From: Patella vulgata
Taxonomy: Eukaryota; Mollusca; Gastropoda; Patellidae
Assembly: GCF_932274485.2 (NCBI RefSeq)
Contig: NC_065881.2
Coordinates: 59,344,702-59,408,701, forward strand
DNA length: 64,000 bases
Direction of reading: 5' to 3'
In this document: piece by piece, positions 36,346 to 48,460 of the stretch
Position numbering within the stretch: the stretch's first letter is position 1
Layout: each line of letters begins with the position of its first letter
Position numbers and translations under genes: made by a program
Notes under the pieces: generated by a model
Told to the model about the DNA's origin: nothing
Databases searched by the model: none
The model's input: the letters and a program-made list of their open reading frames with translations, nothing else

Positions 36346-36554
36346 CCTAGACTCGTCTTCATTGGCCTAGGCGGTAGGAAAGAGTAGGAGAGGTCATTTC
36401 ATTTTTGATCAGCATACATCTAATACCAAATACATAACAAAACAATTTTAGATGTTTATTTCACAATATTTTAATACATTTCATCAAGGCATTTGTTGAA
36501 GTGCCTGTGATGTTTTTTTTCACTGTCACGCTAACGTGTGCCAATAAACATACA

Positions 36555-36735
36555 TCGACAAATTAAATTGCTTATCTCTGTTTAGCCTAATTATTGAACT
36601 CGGTCAAGTCATTGACATAATAATAAACATATAATATATATCCACACCATGTTTGAAGCCGAATTAATGTCCAAAAAAGTGTGACATCCAGACGGGCGAA
36701 CCCATTTTGAATTGTCTTCGGCTTGTTCAAAATGC
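36555..36735 (+). repeat. Family II fragment (one unit plus start of tail)
   Basis: 'attaaattgcttatctctgt', 'gtcaagtcattgaca' and 'aaaagtgtgacatccagacg' with 'gcgaacccattttgaattg' match the last unit and the beginning of the Family II tail; the terminal hairpin is replaced by a GC-rich segment. Confidence 0.65.
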
Positions 36736-36935
36736 CGTGGTCTCCCCTTGGCATTGAAGCAGGGCGGGGTTCTAGTCGTTCGAGGTCCCGTGTACACCTT
36801 TGGCATCGGGGGCTCCGGAAAGTCCGAGAGGCGCAGGCGGTCCGGGTGTACACCTTTGGCATCGGGGACGCCGGAAAGTCCGAGAGGCGCAGGCGGTCCG
36901 GGTGGCAGGGGGACGGCTCGGCCCGCTTAGAAGAC
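36736..36935. repeat. GC-rich segment with 56-bp tandem repeat
   Basis: 'gtgtacacctttggcatcgg' recurs at 36790 and 36846 with 'cggaaagtccgagaggcgca' in each. Base composition is far richer in G and C than the neighbours on both sides. Open frames run through it on both strands, as expected of GC-rich sequence; no domain is recognisable. Its origin is unknown. Confidence 0.7.
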
Positions 36936-36959
36936 TTGAAATTAAAGAATCCATAAAAT

Positions 36960-37411
36960 CCGATAAAAATCTTCAACCAAAGGTTGCCAGGCAAGATACA
37001 TCCACATTTTGCAAGAGATGGATAGAGAACAAGCTAAAAAAAAGAAGAAGCGATTTTTCGTACAATCATGGACCATAAATCATGGACCATAATCCAGGAA
37101 GTTATTGTCCGAAATGTGCGAATAACGAAAGAGACTGAGATATTTGGGATATAAAGATATATTTTAAGTTTCATCAAAATCGGATAAAAATTGTCACTTC
37201 TAGAGGTCCACAACCTGGGTATTACATACTTTTACACTATTTGCGTACAAGGAGCGGCCATTTTGTCAGACAGTTTCGGTCCGATTTTCGAGAAATTCGA
37301 ACTCAAACGTTATTAGGGTGTAACGGTGGTACATTTAAACGTTTTTTAGAATCGGACCTCTAGATGGCCCACAAGCTAAAAACGTGATTTTTCGTACAAT
37401 CAGGGGCCATA
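36960..37411 (-). repeat. Family I-A element, right part before an inserted TIR element
   Basis: It begins 'aaccaaaggttgccaggcaa' and 'gatacatccacattttgcaa', the inverted end of the 45417 copy, then follow units with 'taatccaggaagttattgtc' and 'aagtttcatcaaaatcggat'. It stops abruptly at the TIR of the element starting near 37412. Confidence 0.75.
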
Positions 37412-38140
37412 TATATACTCATCAAATGAAGTAGGGGATATTGAAATGCAAATACCTATGCAGGTTGTGATATGATAAATAGTCATGAACAATTGACATG
37501 CTTTCAGAGTATGTTCACAGATGAAGAACTTATCGCCCCAACAGAACCACTGAGCTGCACATGCGACACGCAATAGCGCCATACACGTGGGAGGGGTTCA
37601 TTGTCAAATTTGACACTTCAAGAAAGGGTTGATGAAAACTGTCGCGTGCTGGTTTATCTATTCATGTTAGCATTCCTATCGGTTCTTGCATAAGATTTAC
37701 TGTTTAGCGTATCTTTGCTTTAGTGTTTTACGTTTAATTTGATCGGGAGACGTGTTCGTCGACGTCAACGTCAACCGACAACACTGCAAGAATTGGCCGT
37801 GGCACTGTAAGAGGAGTGGGTCAGATTGCCCCAAATCGTGATTGGACGGTTGATTAGGAGCATGCCACGACGAATTGCTTAATGTCTGAGGATTGGTGGA
37901 GCAATTACTCATTATTAAGACAAAAATCAAAAACGTCCATTTTCACTTATGACAGTGTATCTCTTTGCGAGTGAAATGGGGCCGTCAGATAAGCCGCCCA
38001 TATAAACTGTTTTGTTCATGTGTAGGCAATTGGTCTGTTATTAACATGCACTGGTTACCTCTAATAAAAACAGCAGTGCATTTCCGCAGTTTTGTATTGT
38101 TTCTGAATATTCCCTACTTTTTTTTAAGAGTATATTTATA
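37412..38140 (+). mobile_element. Family III TIR element, about 0.73 kb, apparently complete
   Basis: The left end reads TATATACTCATCAAATGAAG then TAGGGGATATT; the right end, in reverse complement, reads ATATACTCTTAAAAAAAAG then TAGGGAATATT, giving imperfect TIRs of about 25 bp next to TA-rich flanks, consistent with a TA-targeting (Tc1/mariner-like) MITE. The left 450 bases match the copy at 32200-32695. No transposase frame is seen. The superfamily is an inference. Confidence 0.6.
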
Positions 38141-38469
38141 TCGAATATCTGATTAAAATACAGATCTATATTTCGTTTCGATTACTTATACTTTCGATGG
38201 CCTACACTACATGAAGATCTGACAAGTTGTACTCGAAGGTCGTGTTAGGGGTCGTACGAACGGCTTTTGACCCTATGACGTCAGACACTGATTAATCAGC
38301 GTTAACGTTTCTAGTGGTTTACCCACAGTTCCGTGCATGGACGTCAAGAAGTCGCCTTAACAGGCTGTTTCATTGGCTTATCCCTCACTTCAACGAAAAC
38401 GCCGGTAATATATAACAACTCTTCCGGATCCTAATGTAGTAAAGACAAGTAAAACGAAATTTTGAACTA

Positions 38470-39562
38470 TAAAAAAACAAAACGAAATGGGATCTGTGTT
38501 TTAATCAGATTGATATCGAAAGGAACCAAGATCTTTGGATTATAATCATACATTTCGAGTTTCATCAAAATCGGATAAAAATTGTGACTTCTAGAGTGTC
38601 CACAACTTTGGTATTACATACTTTTACACTATTTGCGTCAGATTTTTACGAAATTCGAACCCAGCCTTCATTGATGTGTAACGTTTTTTAAAATTGAATA
38701 CAAATTGTGACTTCTGTTGGATCCACTAGCTAATAATGCGATATTTCGAAAAATCAGGGGTCATAATCCAGGAAGTTACGTTCGGATTTGCCCGATTATC
38801 GAAAAGTAACCAAGATCTTTATGATATAAACATAAATTCAAAGTTTCATCAAAATCGGATCAAAATTGTGGCCTCTAGAGTGTCCACAACTTTAATGTAC
38901 CAGATGTTTACACCATTCAAACGTTTTTTTTTCTAAATTGAATAAAAATTAAAACGCGATTTTTAGTAAAATCAAGGGCCATAATACGGGAAGTTAAGAT
39001 CCGATGCGCAAATATCAACAGGAACCAAGTTCCTTGGGTTATAAAATGTATTTCAAGTTTCATCAAAATTGGATAAAATTGTGACCTCTAGGGGGTCCAC
39101 AACCTCGATATACCATTATATTTACGAGCGGCCGCCATTGTGTCCGGCAGTTTTGGTCCGAATTTCACGAAATTCGAAATCACCTATCATTATGGTGTAA
39201 CGATGATATAATTGAACGTTTGTTTTTAAATCGGATAAAGGGCCCACAAGCTAAAAAAAAAAAAAAGAGAAGCGATTATTCGTACAACCAGGGGCCATAA
39301 TCCAAGAAGTTACGGTCCAATACATACGGGAATATCGATTCAAAGAACCGAGATCTGTTGGTAATAAACATAACTGTACGTTTTATCAAAATCGGATCAA
39401 AATTGTGACCTCTAGAGTGTCCACAAGCTAAAAACATGATTTTTCATACAATCATACAATCAGTGGCCATAACACATGAAGTTATGGTCCGATACATGCC
39501 AATATCAAAAGGAATCGAGATCTTTAGGATATAATAATAAACCTATATTTTAAGTTTCATGC
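38470..39562 (-). repeat. Family I-A tandem units, long degenerate array
   Basis: About six units recur with 'agtttcatcaaaatcggata', 'attgtgacctctagagtgtc', 'cacaagctaaaaa' and 'gggccataatccaagaagtt' words. They are older than those at 45417 and end without a terminal hairpin near 39562. The region between 38140 and 38470 shows no clear similarity. Confidence 0.7.
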
Positions 39563-40425
39563 ACAGCTAGCTCAGATTAGAACGATTGGACCTGTAGGCC
39601 TAGCCTATTATGTTGGCCCTTTGAACACGCAATCCAGTCACCACTAATCGGAGACGAGCATGAGATTGGATCTCCTCTTACCTAAGCAACCAATGCTCGA
39701 ACACATATCAATTGTTAGATATGGTGAAGAGTTGAAGCTATAAGTAGAAAGACGGTCAGACAATCTCTTTGCTGGTGTACGAAAAACATTTTAGGATACG
39801 GTAATCTCCTGGAGGGGGGGGGGGCATTTGCACCCATAGCCCAGCCGTTCCGGCGCTTCTGCTTGACATGCACATAAAAGGACCCTGGACAGTTGGAATT
39901 CAGTTGCTGTCTAGACAAATTTCACTGCAGTATCACTGTTCAGTGGTGAGGCATAAAATTTAAATGCGATAGGCCTTTCCGTTAAGAAAATTAAAGTATA
40001 TATCAAATTTTGGACACGGATTCAACACGGCTTAGCCTCGATTCATCATTTGTAAATTAAATCATTTAAAAATAAAATGACCAAACCGTTCTAATCTACA
40101 CATCCTATGGCATTGAGATTTGATTATAGTCTTGTCATGTTAATGAATGTCTCATTAATAGTTTATATAACATTTAAGGCCCAAAGAAAGACCTGCAATG
40201 CAGATTTAAATTCTTGCATAATAATGCCTGTTTATTAGGGTTCATATAGAAGTGGCGTTATATGAAATTCCCCACCCCCATGCACACTTTTTATGCAAAA
40301 ATAAGTGTTGAATTTGAGACATAATATTTTCAGTCAAAACTATTTTATCAATTTATAGTAGTGGTGTCAAACGTGGGAGGGGGGTGTGGCATGCCAAAAA
40401 AGGGAACGGTAATTAATTAAGAGTG
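39563..40425. other. Upstream gap of CTDP1; one weak SINE2 piece
   Basis: About 39830-39910 contains 'gcacataaaaggaccctgga' and 'cagttggaattcag', an old forward SINE2 piece. Otherwise nothing is recognised. Confidence 0.4.
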
Positions 40426-40427
40426 TC

Positions 40428-40600
40428 ATAAAAACACTAGATAGTTGGAATTCGATGAATAGTAGGCGGAAACACCGCTGTCCGAGTTAAATATAAATCA
40501 TAGTAAACCGCAAGACACGGGCCATGGATGTCCTTCTTCTTTGGCCAATGTTATGCATACAAGTAGGACGTTAAATAAACCCTATTTCAATCCACAAGGG
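40428..40600 (+). repeat. SINE2 3' half immediately upstream of CTDP1
   Basis: 'actagatagttggaattcga', 'gcggaaacaccgctgtccga' and 'tgcatacaagtaggacgtta' match the 3' half of SINE2 in forward orientation. It stops about 40 bases before the CTDP1 start codon, so it probably forms part of the promoter or 5' UTR. Confidence 0.6.
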
Positions 40601-40640
40601 TGTGATCCAAGTCTAATTTGAAGACGTTAAACAAAAGAAA

Positions 40641-43600
40641 ATGGCTGCCGAGGTTCAAGAATTGCGAGTTCCTGGTGATAAAAGCATTAAAATCTCAAAA
40701 TGGAAAGTTCGGCAAGGCAGTCACATATCAAAGGGTGTGTTAATGGCAATGTACAATACAGAAGAACAAGAAAAGGATACAGTTCAGCAGAAATTAAAGG
40801 CCCCAAACGCTGGGATTGTGAAGAGAATTATAGCCAAAGAAGGACAACTCTGTGAACCAGGGTAATTTAAAATTTGTTTAGACTAAAATTACTGTATTTG
40901 TTGGATGTTTGAATTTACTATTGAATAGAATATAACTTTATTACTTCGAGATGTTCTTTCAGGACAGTATACAAAAAAAACCCAAGGTATATGCCTACTA
41001 ATAATTATGTAACACCAAATAAGCCATTAATTTTACAAACTGAAGTCAGAAGTGCCAGTGGCGAATATCTGTTATCACACACAAATATGGTTTACTGTGT
41101 ACAACTCTGTTGTAGTGACAAAAAGAATATCTTAAAGGAGCTAAATCTCCATTCTTTGCTACCTAGAAAGGGACACAAATGGGTCGCAATGCATAGCCTA
41201 CTGTTTTTACAGTAATTTCTAATCAGTTATGTTTGGCAAAATTGAAAATACCCAATGAGTCAAAATTGAATGGCAGTCTTCAGTGTCAAGTTATTCCAGT
41301 CTACACCGGTAGTATTATCATTGCTCAATATGCATTCACTTGTGGGATATGTTTAGCCTCATTCATCGAGTAGCTTCATTACAAATGGCACTCAAAAGCA
41401 TTCTGGCATGCGATTGGTGTGCCAATTTTCAGATTTTTATTTTGTCTTAAATATTTGATAATATATCAGAAGCCTATCTTTTCAAGGTAAGATAACAACA
41501 TCAATGTTGATTTAAATTGATCAATATGTTGTGTTTGCAGAGTCGAGGACTGTGGATGACTTTCTTCATTTAACTTACTTGATCACTTGTAAAATCTACT
41601 AGACCCGATGTATCTTGGGGATTTGAGGTAGTAAGGTAGGACTAGTCCTGAACACCAGATCTGGTGAATACAGACTCCTTGACAACAGTACAAAAACTAT
41701 GTCAAGTCCATCAAGATCCCTCACACTATACGGGTTTTCATACAACATGCATTTACATACTATGTAACAAAAAAATACAACCATAAAATATTTAACGGTA
41801 CCACAAATAAACACTTTTCGAAGAGTGAAATCATATGTTTGAAAAAGGGTCAAGGTCCTGATCACAACTTTTGTTCCCAAGTATATGTTGGTTTCGGAGT
41901 GATTACAGACTACATGTACATGCGTATGTCACCCTGGAGGGTAAATGTATTATTTATGTCAGTAGGTGTCCAACTAACAGTTATTTTAAGGAACTAGTAA
42001 TTTACTTAATGTATATGTACTTTTCAGGTCTATACTTGTAGAAATAGGACCCCAGTCAGCAAATTTATGTTCACATCCCACAGTAATGAAAGATATGTGT
42101 GCAGAATGTGGTGCTGATCTCAGATGGTAGGAATTTTTATTTTAAATTTAACGTTTCTAAAATGTAAAGAAAAGTGTATGTAAGTGTAACGATATTCATA
42201 AATATCCAACCAATTCCATATATAATATTCTCTTGGGAAGGACTGGTTTGATTTGGATTAAGATAAAGTGTTTGAAAAATTGTTGTTTTAAAATCTGATG
42301 TAGATATATGTATATGATTAAACATTTTATTTAGAGGAGCAGATATTTGGACAATTGAATGAAAAATTACTTAAATCCCAACATTGACTTACATTTAGTT
42401 AAAATTGATACACTGATTTTCACCTAAATCAAACTTTTCATTGAGGAAGATTCTGTGTTTTGTTTTAGTGAACTTGGACTAGCTGGTGACAGAAAGGAAC
42501 CTGTAAAAGCCTCTGTGGCTATGGTGCATTGCATACCAGAATTGATTGTCAGTGAAGAGGTATGTGTAGTATGGGTAATATACATAACTTTAAAATATGT
42601 TAATTGTATGTGAAATTTTTATCCAAATCCAGTGCAACTAATATTCGGCCATGTTATACTTTATCAAGGAAATGATATAAGCTTGTAAGTTTCTATGTAG
42701 GGTTGGCATGCAATATAAATTTTTAATCATTTGTTGAGGTTTTTCATGCTAAACCATTCAACTACATTCAAGTGAGTAATCCAAGATTAAATGGATGATG
42801 TAATTTGTATGATGCAATAATCAAATTCAAATATGTATGTGTGTGTAATCATTCTGTTGCAGTGATTGACTTGAGCAGTTACCTCTTGCTATGATTACAA
42901 TTTTTATGTGATGAAAAATGCAGTGTTTTGTTTGCAAGAATTCAAATTTACCAATGAAAAGGTCCAGGCCATCCTTGTCAGGAATAGAGGGAAGAAATTA
43001 TCGAAACTAGGGTTATTATAGTAGTAACTGAATGTCACAATTATCAAGTCACTCATACAATTTTATATTAAGATTCTGTAAATGAGAATTTGGTTGAGGC
43101 AGATTGGGCAAGCATACAATATCTCTTCGAAACGTTCTACTTGTGGGAGCCGTACTGGTTTGGTGAATAAGATGTGACTCGCTAACTGGTAGGGTTCCGT
43201 GTTCGATCCCGGTGTTGGTCGAGAAAATTTTTTTGGGATTGTCTGGCCGAGGTCTGGCAAGGGACAATGTATAGTCGTTCGAATGGGATGAAAAAATGTG
43301 ACCACTTGTACACAATGGCATGCATTTAAAAGATCCCTTGATAGTTGGAATTCGAGTAGGTGGTAGTTCAGCTGTCCTTGCAAAATTTCCCTCATAGCAC
43401 ACTGTATGGCGTATGTCCGTCTTCATTGGCCCTGTCATTACAAAAAAGTAGTGCGTTAAACCCATTTTCATTTCATGTTCCCCCATGTTAAGATATAGAG
43501 TTATCCTCCCTGCATCATAATATTGGATTACTAATTGTTGTTTTTTTATTTTATTTTAGGTAGCTTTAGAATTGGGAAAAGCAGATGAAAATCGACTGTT

Positions 43601-46600
43601 GTCTTGCAGAAAATTAGCTTTATTGGTTGATTTAGATCAAACTCTAATTCACACGACCAATGATGCTATACCAAATAATCTCAAGGTAAAATAGATACAA
43701 TTCTCTTACAGATTCAAAGATTATCTTGTTTGTTAAGATCTGATCTATCCATTTATTGTTAAAGATGTTTGTTGCCACTTGTAGCACTTGTAGGTATATG
43801 TGACTTTTATATTTTGATGAATAAATCACAAAAATACAATGCTGTAACTAAGAGGCAAAAAATTTATTTTTATTTTTATATGGTCTAATTGAAATGTGGT
43901 TGGATATTTTCATCTACCTTGTTTGTCCATCTGTCCGTTGTCTACAAAGACTAAAGTTATAATCCAATTAACTTGAAATTTATGCACAGTGTTTATATTC
44001 ATATAATGAAGAGACATATAAATTTTCAATAATTTCCAATAACTTAGAAGAGCCAAATTTAGCTATGTCTTTTGTTTATTTTAGTTAACTATTTCTGATA
44101 ATTAATTTGTGGGTTGTTGCTCTTAATCAGTTTTTAATGTCTAGTAAAGGTTCTTATTTACCTACAAAAGAATACAAATGGAACTTCTTAGACAATTTAA
44201 CTTTGAGAGTTATGGTCCTCGTTTCCTTTGTCTAATGTCCAGTAAAGGCTTTTATTTACCTACAAAAGAATAAAAATGGAACTTCTTGGACAACTTAACT
44301 GTGAGAGTTATTGCCCTTGTTTCCTTTGAAAATCCTTACTGTTGCTGTAGATTTTAAAATTATTATCTGATTAACTAAAATTTGTCTGTGTTATATTGCC
44401 ATTGGTTTATGCTTGTGCCAGGAAAAATCCTATAAAATTTAAAAATTGCCCATAACCACTGTTACTATCATGTAACCTCTATGAACTGCTTGCCAACTAA
44501 ACATCTTTCTTAGAGCCACTACATGTATGTAGTGATAAAGTGTGATTTGTTTATTAGAATTCACTAATGTTTTGAATTATTGTACTGCTGTCAAGAGTTA
44601 TATTACATAATGCAATTATACAGCACTATCATAAAAATTTAATGTGTTACTATGTTAGGTTGTAACAAGACTGTTTTTGTATTAATTTTAAAACTTTTTT
44701 TTTATTATTATTTATTCAGGATGTGTATCATTTTCAACTTTGGCATGGTAGAAAACTTTTATGGTATCATACGAAATTCCGGCCTGGCACTAAAGAATTT
44801 CTGGAAAAAATTTCAAAGTTGTTTGAATTACATATCTGTACTTTCGGTGTTCGAATGTATGCCCACACCATTGCTCGATTTATTGATCCTGATGGCAAAT
44901 ATTTTTCTCATCGTATATTATCAAGAGATGAATGTTTTGATGCCATGTCAAAAACTGCCAATTTAAAGTAAGTAGTTTATTATGCATTGTATATATATGA
45001 TTATCTTGACTAGTTTCCAGTCATCTGAATATTGGTAAAACATTCAATGGTAATTATATTGAAAACACTGCAGTGTGACCAAGGGTGACATTGCAAGCTA
45101 TTTGTCTTGAGTGACAGGTAACAGCATGTGCTTAGACTCTGTCATCATATTGTCATGATTCTGTCACCTGTCATCATATTGTCATCCTATTACAGAATTC
45201 CAACTTTCCTAGGATGTTGATTGAAATTTCGGAATATAAATTGAGAGACAAAGTTTAAAATACATTAATAATTAAACTGAATAGGGCTAGCTAAATGATT
45301 AACTAATAAATGAATACCATATTTTATACACATTTAATGTTCATGTGTATTGTCATCACCTCCCTTCAGTTGTCTGTAGGTCATCTTGTATCTTGTGAGA
45401 ATTCTACAGATTTTTTATACGCCCACATTTTCATGTGGACGTATATTGTCGTCGCCCCCGTCCGTCCGTCCGTCCACAATTGTTTGTGAACAGTCTACAG
45501 GTCACAATTTTTATCCGATTTCAATGAAACTTGAAATATAGGTTTATCACCCTAAGATCTCGGTTCCTTTCGATATTGGCATCTATCGAACCATAACTTC
45601 CTGAATTATGGCCCCCGATTGTACGCAAAAACACGTTTTTTGGCTTGTGGACCCTATAGAGGTCACAATTTTTATCCGATTTTGTTGAAACTTGAAATGT
45701 AAGTTTATAGCCCAAAGACCTTGGTTCCTTTCGATATTCGCGCATATCGGACCGTAACTTACTGAATTATGGCCCCTGATTGTACGAAAAATTGCGTTTT
45801 TAGCTTGTGGACCCTATAGAGGTCATAATATTTATCCGATTTTAAAAAACGTATTATTATATAACCGTTACACCCTAAGGACGAATGAGTTCGAATTTCG
45901 TGAAAATCGGCCCATAACTGACAGAAAAAATGGCCGCCCCTCGTTCTCAAATTGCGTAAAAATATGGTATATCAAGGTTGTGGACCCTATAGAGGTCACA
46001 ATTTTTATCCGATTTTGTTGAAACTTGAAATGTAAGTTTATAACTCAAAGATCTTGGTTCCTGTCGATATTTGCGCATATCGAATTGTAATTTTCTGAAT
46101 TATGGCCCTTGATTGTAGGAAAAATCTCTTTCGTTTTAGCTTGTTTTCTATCCATCTCTCGAAAATGTGGGCGTATCCTGCCTGGCAGCCGCTGGTTTCA
46201 AATTTGCAGGAATTGTTATTTTCATTCATCATAAGGAAGAAAGTACCCTTTTGAAAAGCCGAATTTGCAGATCAAAAATCTTCTGTTCACATGTATGAAT
46301 ACAGGACAGAGTCCTTAACAGAATTCGTACATCTTCTGTTCAAATATATGAATACAGGACAGAATTCGTAAATACTTGATGAGGTCGTTCATTGGCAGAA
46401 TTTTTAATTGCAAATCATGTAGTAAATGTAAACAAAATGCTCATTTTTCATGAATAGAAAGGAAATATTATTCTGGCATGGGCTAATGATCTTAGAGAGA
46501 AGCAATATGGCAGCATGAAATACCAATAATAGAAAGTAATGGGAACTTAAATTAGATGTCTATACCTACGTTAAGATTTATATAGTGTTTCAAACTTTCA

Positions 46601-48460
46601 ATCAATATGCTTTTTTATTAAGCCTGCTTATTATTGTGTATGGTTTAGAAGTCTATATTTGACTTTTTGTCTGGAATATTGAGCCTTAAATACCCAAATG
46701 GGATATTAGAGATATTTAGATCTTCATGTATACAGTCTTTTCTAGTTCTTAAATTTATATTTTTTTTTGTTTTCAGAGCATTGTTTCCATGTGGTGACTG
46801 TATGGTAGCTATCATAGATGACAGAGAAGATGTTTGGAACTTCGCACCAAATCTGATTCATGTTAAACCTTATCATTTCTTCCAAGGTACAGCAGATATT
46901 AATGCCCCTCCTGGATTGACAAAAACAGAGAATGACAGTGTACCAGTGTCACATGAAGTACGCAGATCAAGTTCAGAAACACAGAAATTAAACGAACCAG
47001 AAACAATGAAATCAGACGACCCAGAAAAGCAGAAAACAAACGAACCACAAACACAGAAATCAGAGAAACCACAAACACAGAAATTGGACGAACCAGAAGC
47101 GATGGAAGTCGAATCAGATTCAGATAGAATGTCTACTGATGGTGACAAAGATTTAGTAAAAGACAACATTAATTCTTCTTCCAATCAAAGTGATGAAAAC
47201 TCAAATAAAACTGCCGCAGATAATAAAAATTCTCTGCATTCGGACAATTCTGTTGCAGACATATCTAATTCAAAGGGAAATAACTCTGAGCAGTCTACTA
47301 CCTCCACAACAGATGATAAATCGAAAGAAACCATTAAATCACAGAACAGTGAAGAAGAAGTGGAGGAGATAGAATGGGTAGATGATGATGATTATCTTAT
47401 TTATTTAACAGATATTTTAACGCGAATTCACACAGCTTATTATGATGTTTACGATCAAATGAAGGATAAGGAGGACATGTCAGAATTACCAAACATTAAG
47501 AATATCATTCCATATGTCAGACGAAAAGTTCTTAAGGGTGTGAACATTGTCTTTAGTGGTGTTGTACCGTTAAATATGGCCCCTGAAAAATGTAGGGCCT
47601 ACATTATTGCTAAAACATTAGGTGCTAATATTCACACGAACATTATTTCTCGTAAAGAAAATCCTGAAGAGGCAACAACCCATCTAGTGACGTCAAAAGC
47701 TGGGACTGCTAAATATAAACTTGCTAGTAAAATGAAGAACATTTGTATTGTTAATCTGGATTGGTTACTGTGTTGTTCGTACAGATGGGAGCGAGTTGAT
47801 GAACGTTTGTTTCCCGTCTCAGATGACAGTGCGGGTTCGTATTGTGACAGTCCGATAACAAATGCTGAAAGTCTAAGAAAACTATCCAAAAAACAGAAAC
47901 GGAAAGCTGAGGACACTGACAATGTTTTTGGTAGCGAGAACATTCAAGATTCAAATTCTTTGAAGCGTGCTAGGAAAGATGAAGGCATGGAAGAGGATGC
48001 TCAAAACAAATCAAGATTTGCCACCAGTTTTAACCCTCTCTTTTCTTTCTCTGATGAAGATATTGAATGTATGGATAAAGAAGTTGAAGATTTAATGGAC
48101 GATGATGATGAAGATGCTTCAGATGAAGATGAAGTAGATCGCCATGAGCGTGTTCGTAATCAAGTCCTCAGCAACCCTCCCGAAGAATCCTCTACTGATG
48201 ACAGTTTAGATGCCAACTTTCCCCGAGGCTGGAAGAAAAAGACGCAATCGGAAGTTGATTGCATAGAAAAAGTTAAAGAAGAGGACAGCGATGCTCCCGT
48301 CCCTGATGAGGACTCTGAAAATGAATTGGACAAATATCAGAAAAATTTAGAAGCCTTCTCTCCAGATTCCAATATGAGTGACTCAGATAAGGATTCTATA
48401 GGATCAGTTGATGATGAAATAGCCGATGCTGTGGAAAAGGAATTTCTTTCAATGTTATAA
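40641..48460 (+). CDS. CTDP1: RNA polymerase II CTD phosphatase FCP1 (CTDP1), six exons, complete
   Basis: FCP1 removes phosphate from Ser residues of the RNA polymerase II C-terminal heptads in the nucleus, so the enzyme can be recycled. Coding exons are 40641-40861, 42028-42126, 42469-42559, 43560-43685, 44720-44967 and 46777-48460. All joins keep frame with GT-AG borders and give 822 residues. Order: a biotinyl/lipoyl-like N-terminal part (exon 1, with LKAPNAGIVKRIIAKEGQLCEPG split at its end), a CAECGADL Cys pair (exon 2), the catalytic FCP homology region with DLDQT at about 161-165, FRPGTKEFL, and IIDDREDVW at about 275-282, then an acidic low-complexity stretch with repeated EPQTQKS-like units, a BRCT domain at about 512-607 (GVNIVFSGVVPLN to NLDWLLCCSYRWERV), and an acidic tail ending EKEFLSML. 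The start is the first ATG of the frame, in AAAATGG. Intron 1 holds a TTAA MITE, introns 3 and 4 a SINE2 and an old Family I copy, and intron 5 a complete Family I-A element. Confidence 0.95.
41132..41575 (+). mobile_element. TTAA MITE (copy C) in CTDP1 intron 1
   Basis: It starts TTAAAGGAGCTAAATCTCC and shares the full internal order of words with copy B. Its right end is decayed near 41575. It preserves the empty site of the CACTA-like insert found in copy A ('ggcagtcttcagtgtcaagt' against the split sequence). Confidence 0.7.
43110..43480 (+). repeat. SINE2 copy with best-preserved tRNA head, in CTDP1 intron 3
   Basis: The head reads GGGAGCCGTACTGGTTTGG (A-box area) and GGTTCCGTGTTCGATCCCGG, which contains the canonical B-box core GTTCGATCCC. 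The body follows: 'gtctggcaagggacaatgta', 'tgtacacaatggcatgcatt', 'ccctcatagcacactgtatg' and the end 'agtgcgttaaacccattttc'. This copy sets the orientation and the tRNA origin of the family. The 145-codon frame on the other strand is through the repeat. Confidence 0.85.
43885..44450 (+). repeat. Family I-B-like degenerate tandem units in CTDP1 intron 4
   Basis: 'tttgtccatctgtccgttgt' resembles the microsatellite end. 'gactaaagttataatccaat' and 'ctaatgtccagtaaaggctt' recur (the latter words twice, near 44140 and 44230, with 'cctacaaaagaat'). These match units of the 54955 copy. It is an old copy. Confidence 0.55.
45416..46198 (+). repeat. Family I-A element, complete reference copy, in CTDP1 intron 5
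   Basis: The left end is the near-palindrome ATACGCCCACATTTTCATGT then GGACGTAT, followed by a (GTCC)n microsatellite. Then come about four units starting at about 45486, 45647, 45807 and 45980, giving periods of about 160, 160 and 173 bp, each with a 'gaccctatagaggtcacaat' like core. The right end has AAATGTGGGCGTAT, inverted to the left end, and the palindrome CTGCCTGGCAG. No coding capacity is seen. The architecture resembles pearl or Helentron-associated non-autonomous elements. Confidence 0.8.

Noticed and set aside
36587-37078. Several open frames up to 135 codons on both strands
   Set aside because: They cross a GC-rich tandem block and the neighbouring Family I and II pieces; open frames on both strands reflect few AT-rich stop codons, not coding.
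43049-43486. 145-codon open frame on the minus strand
   Set aside because: It lies wholly in a SINE2 copy and in a CTDP1 intron on the opposite strand.
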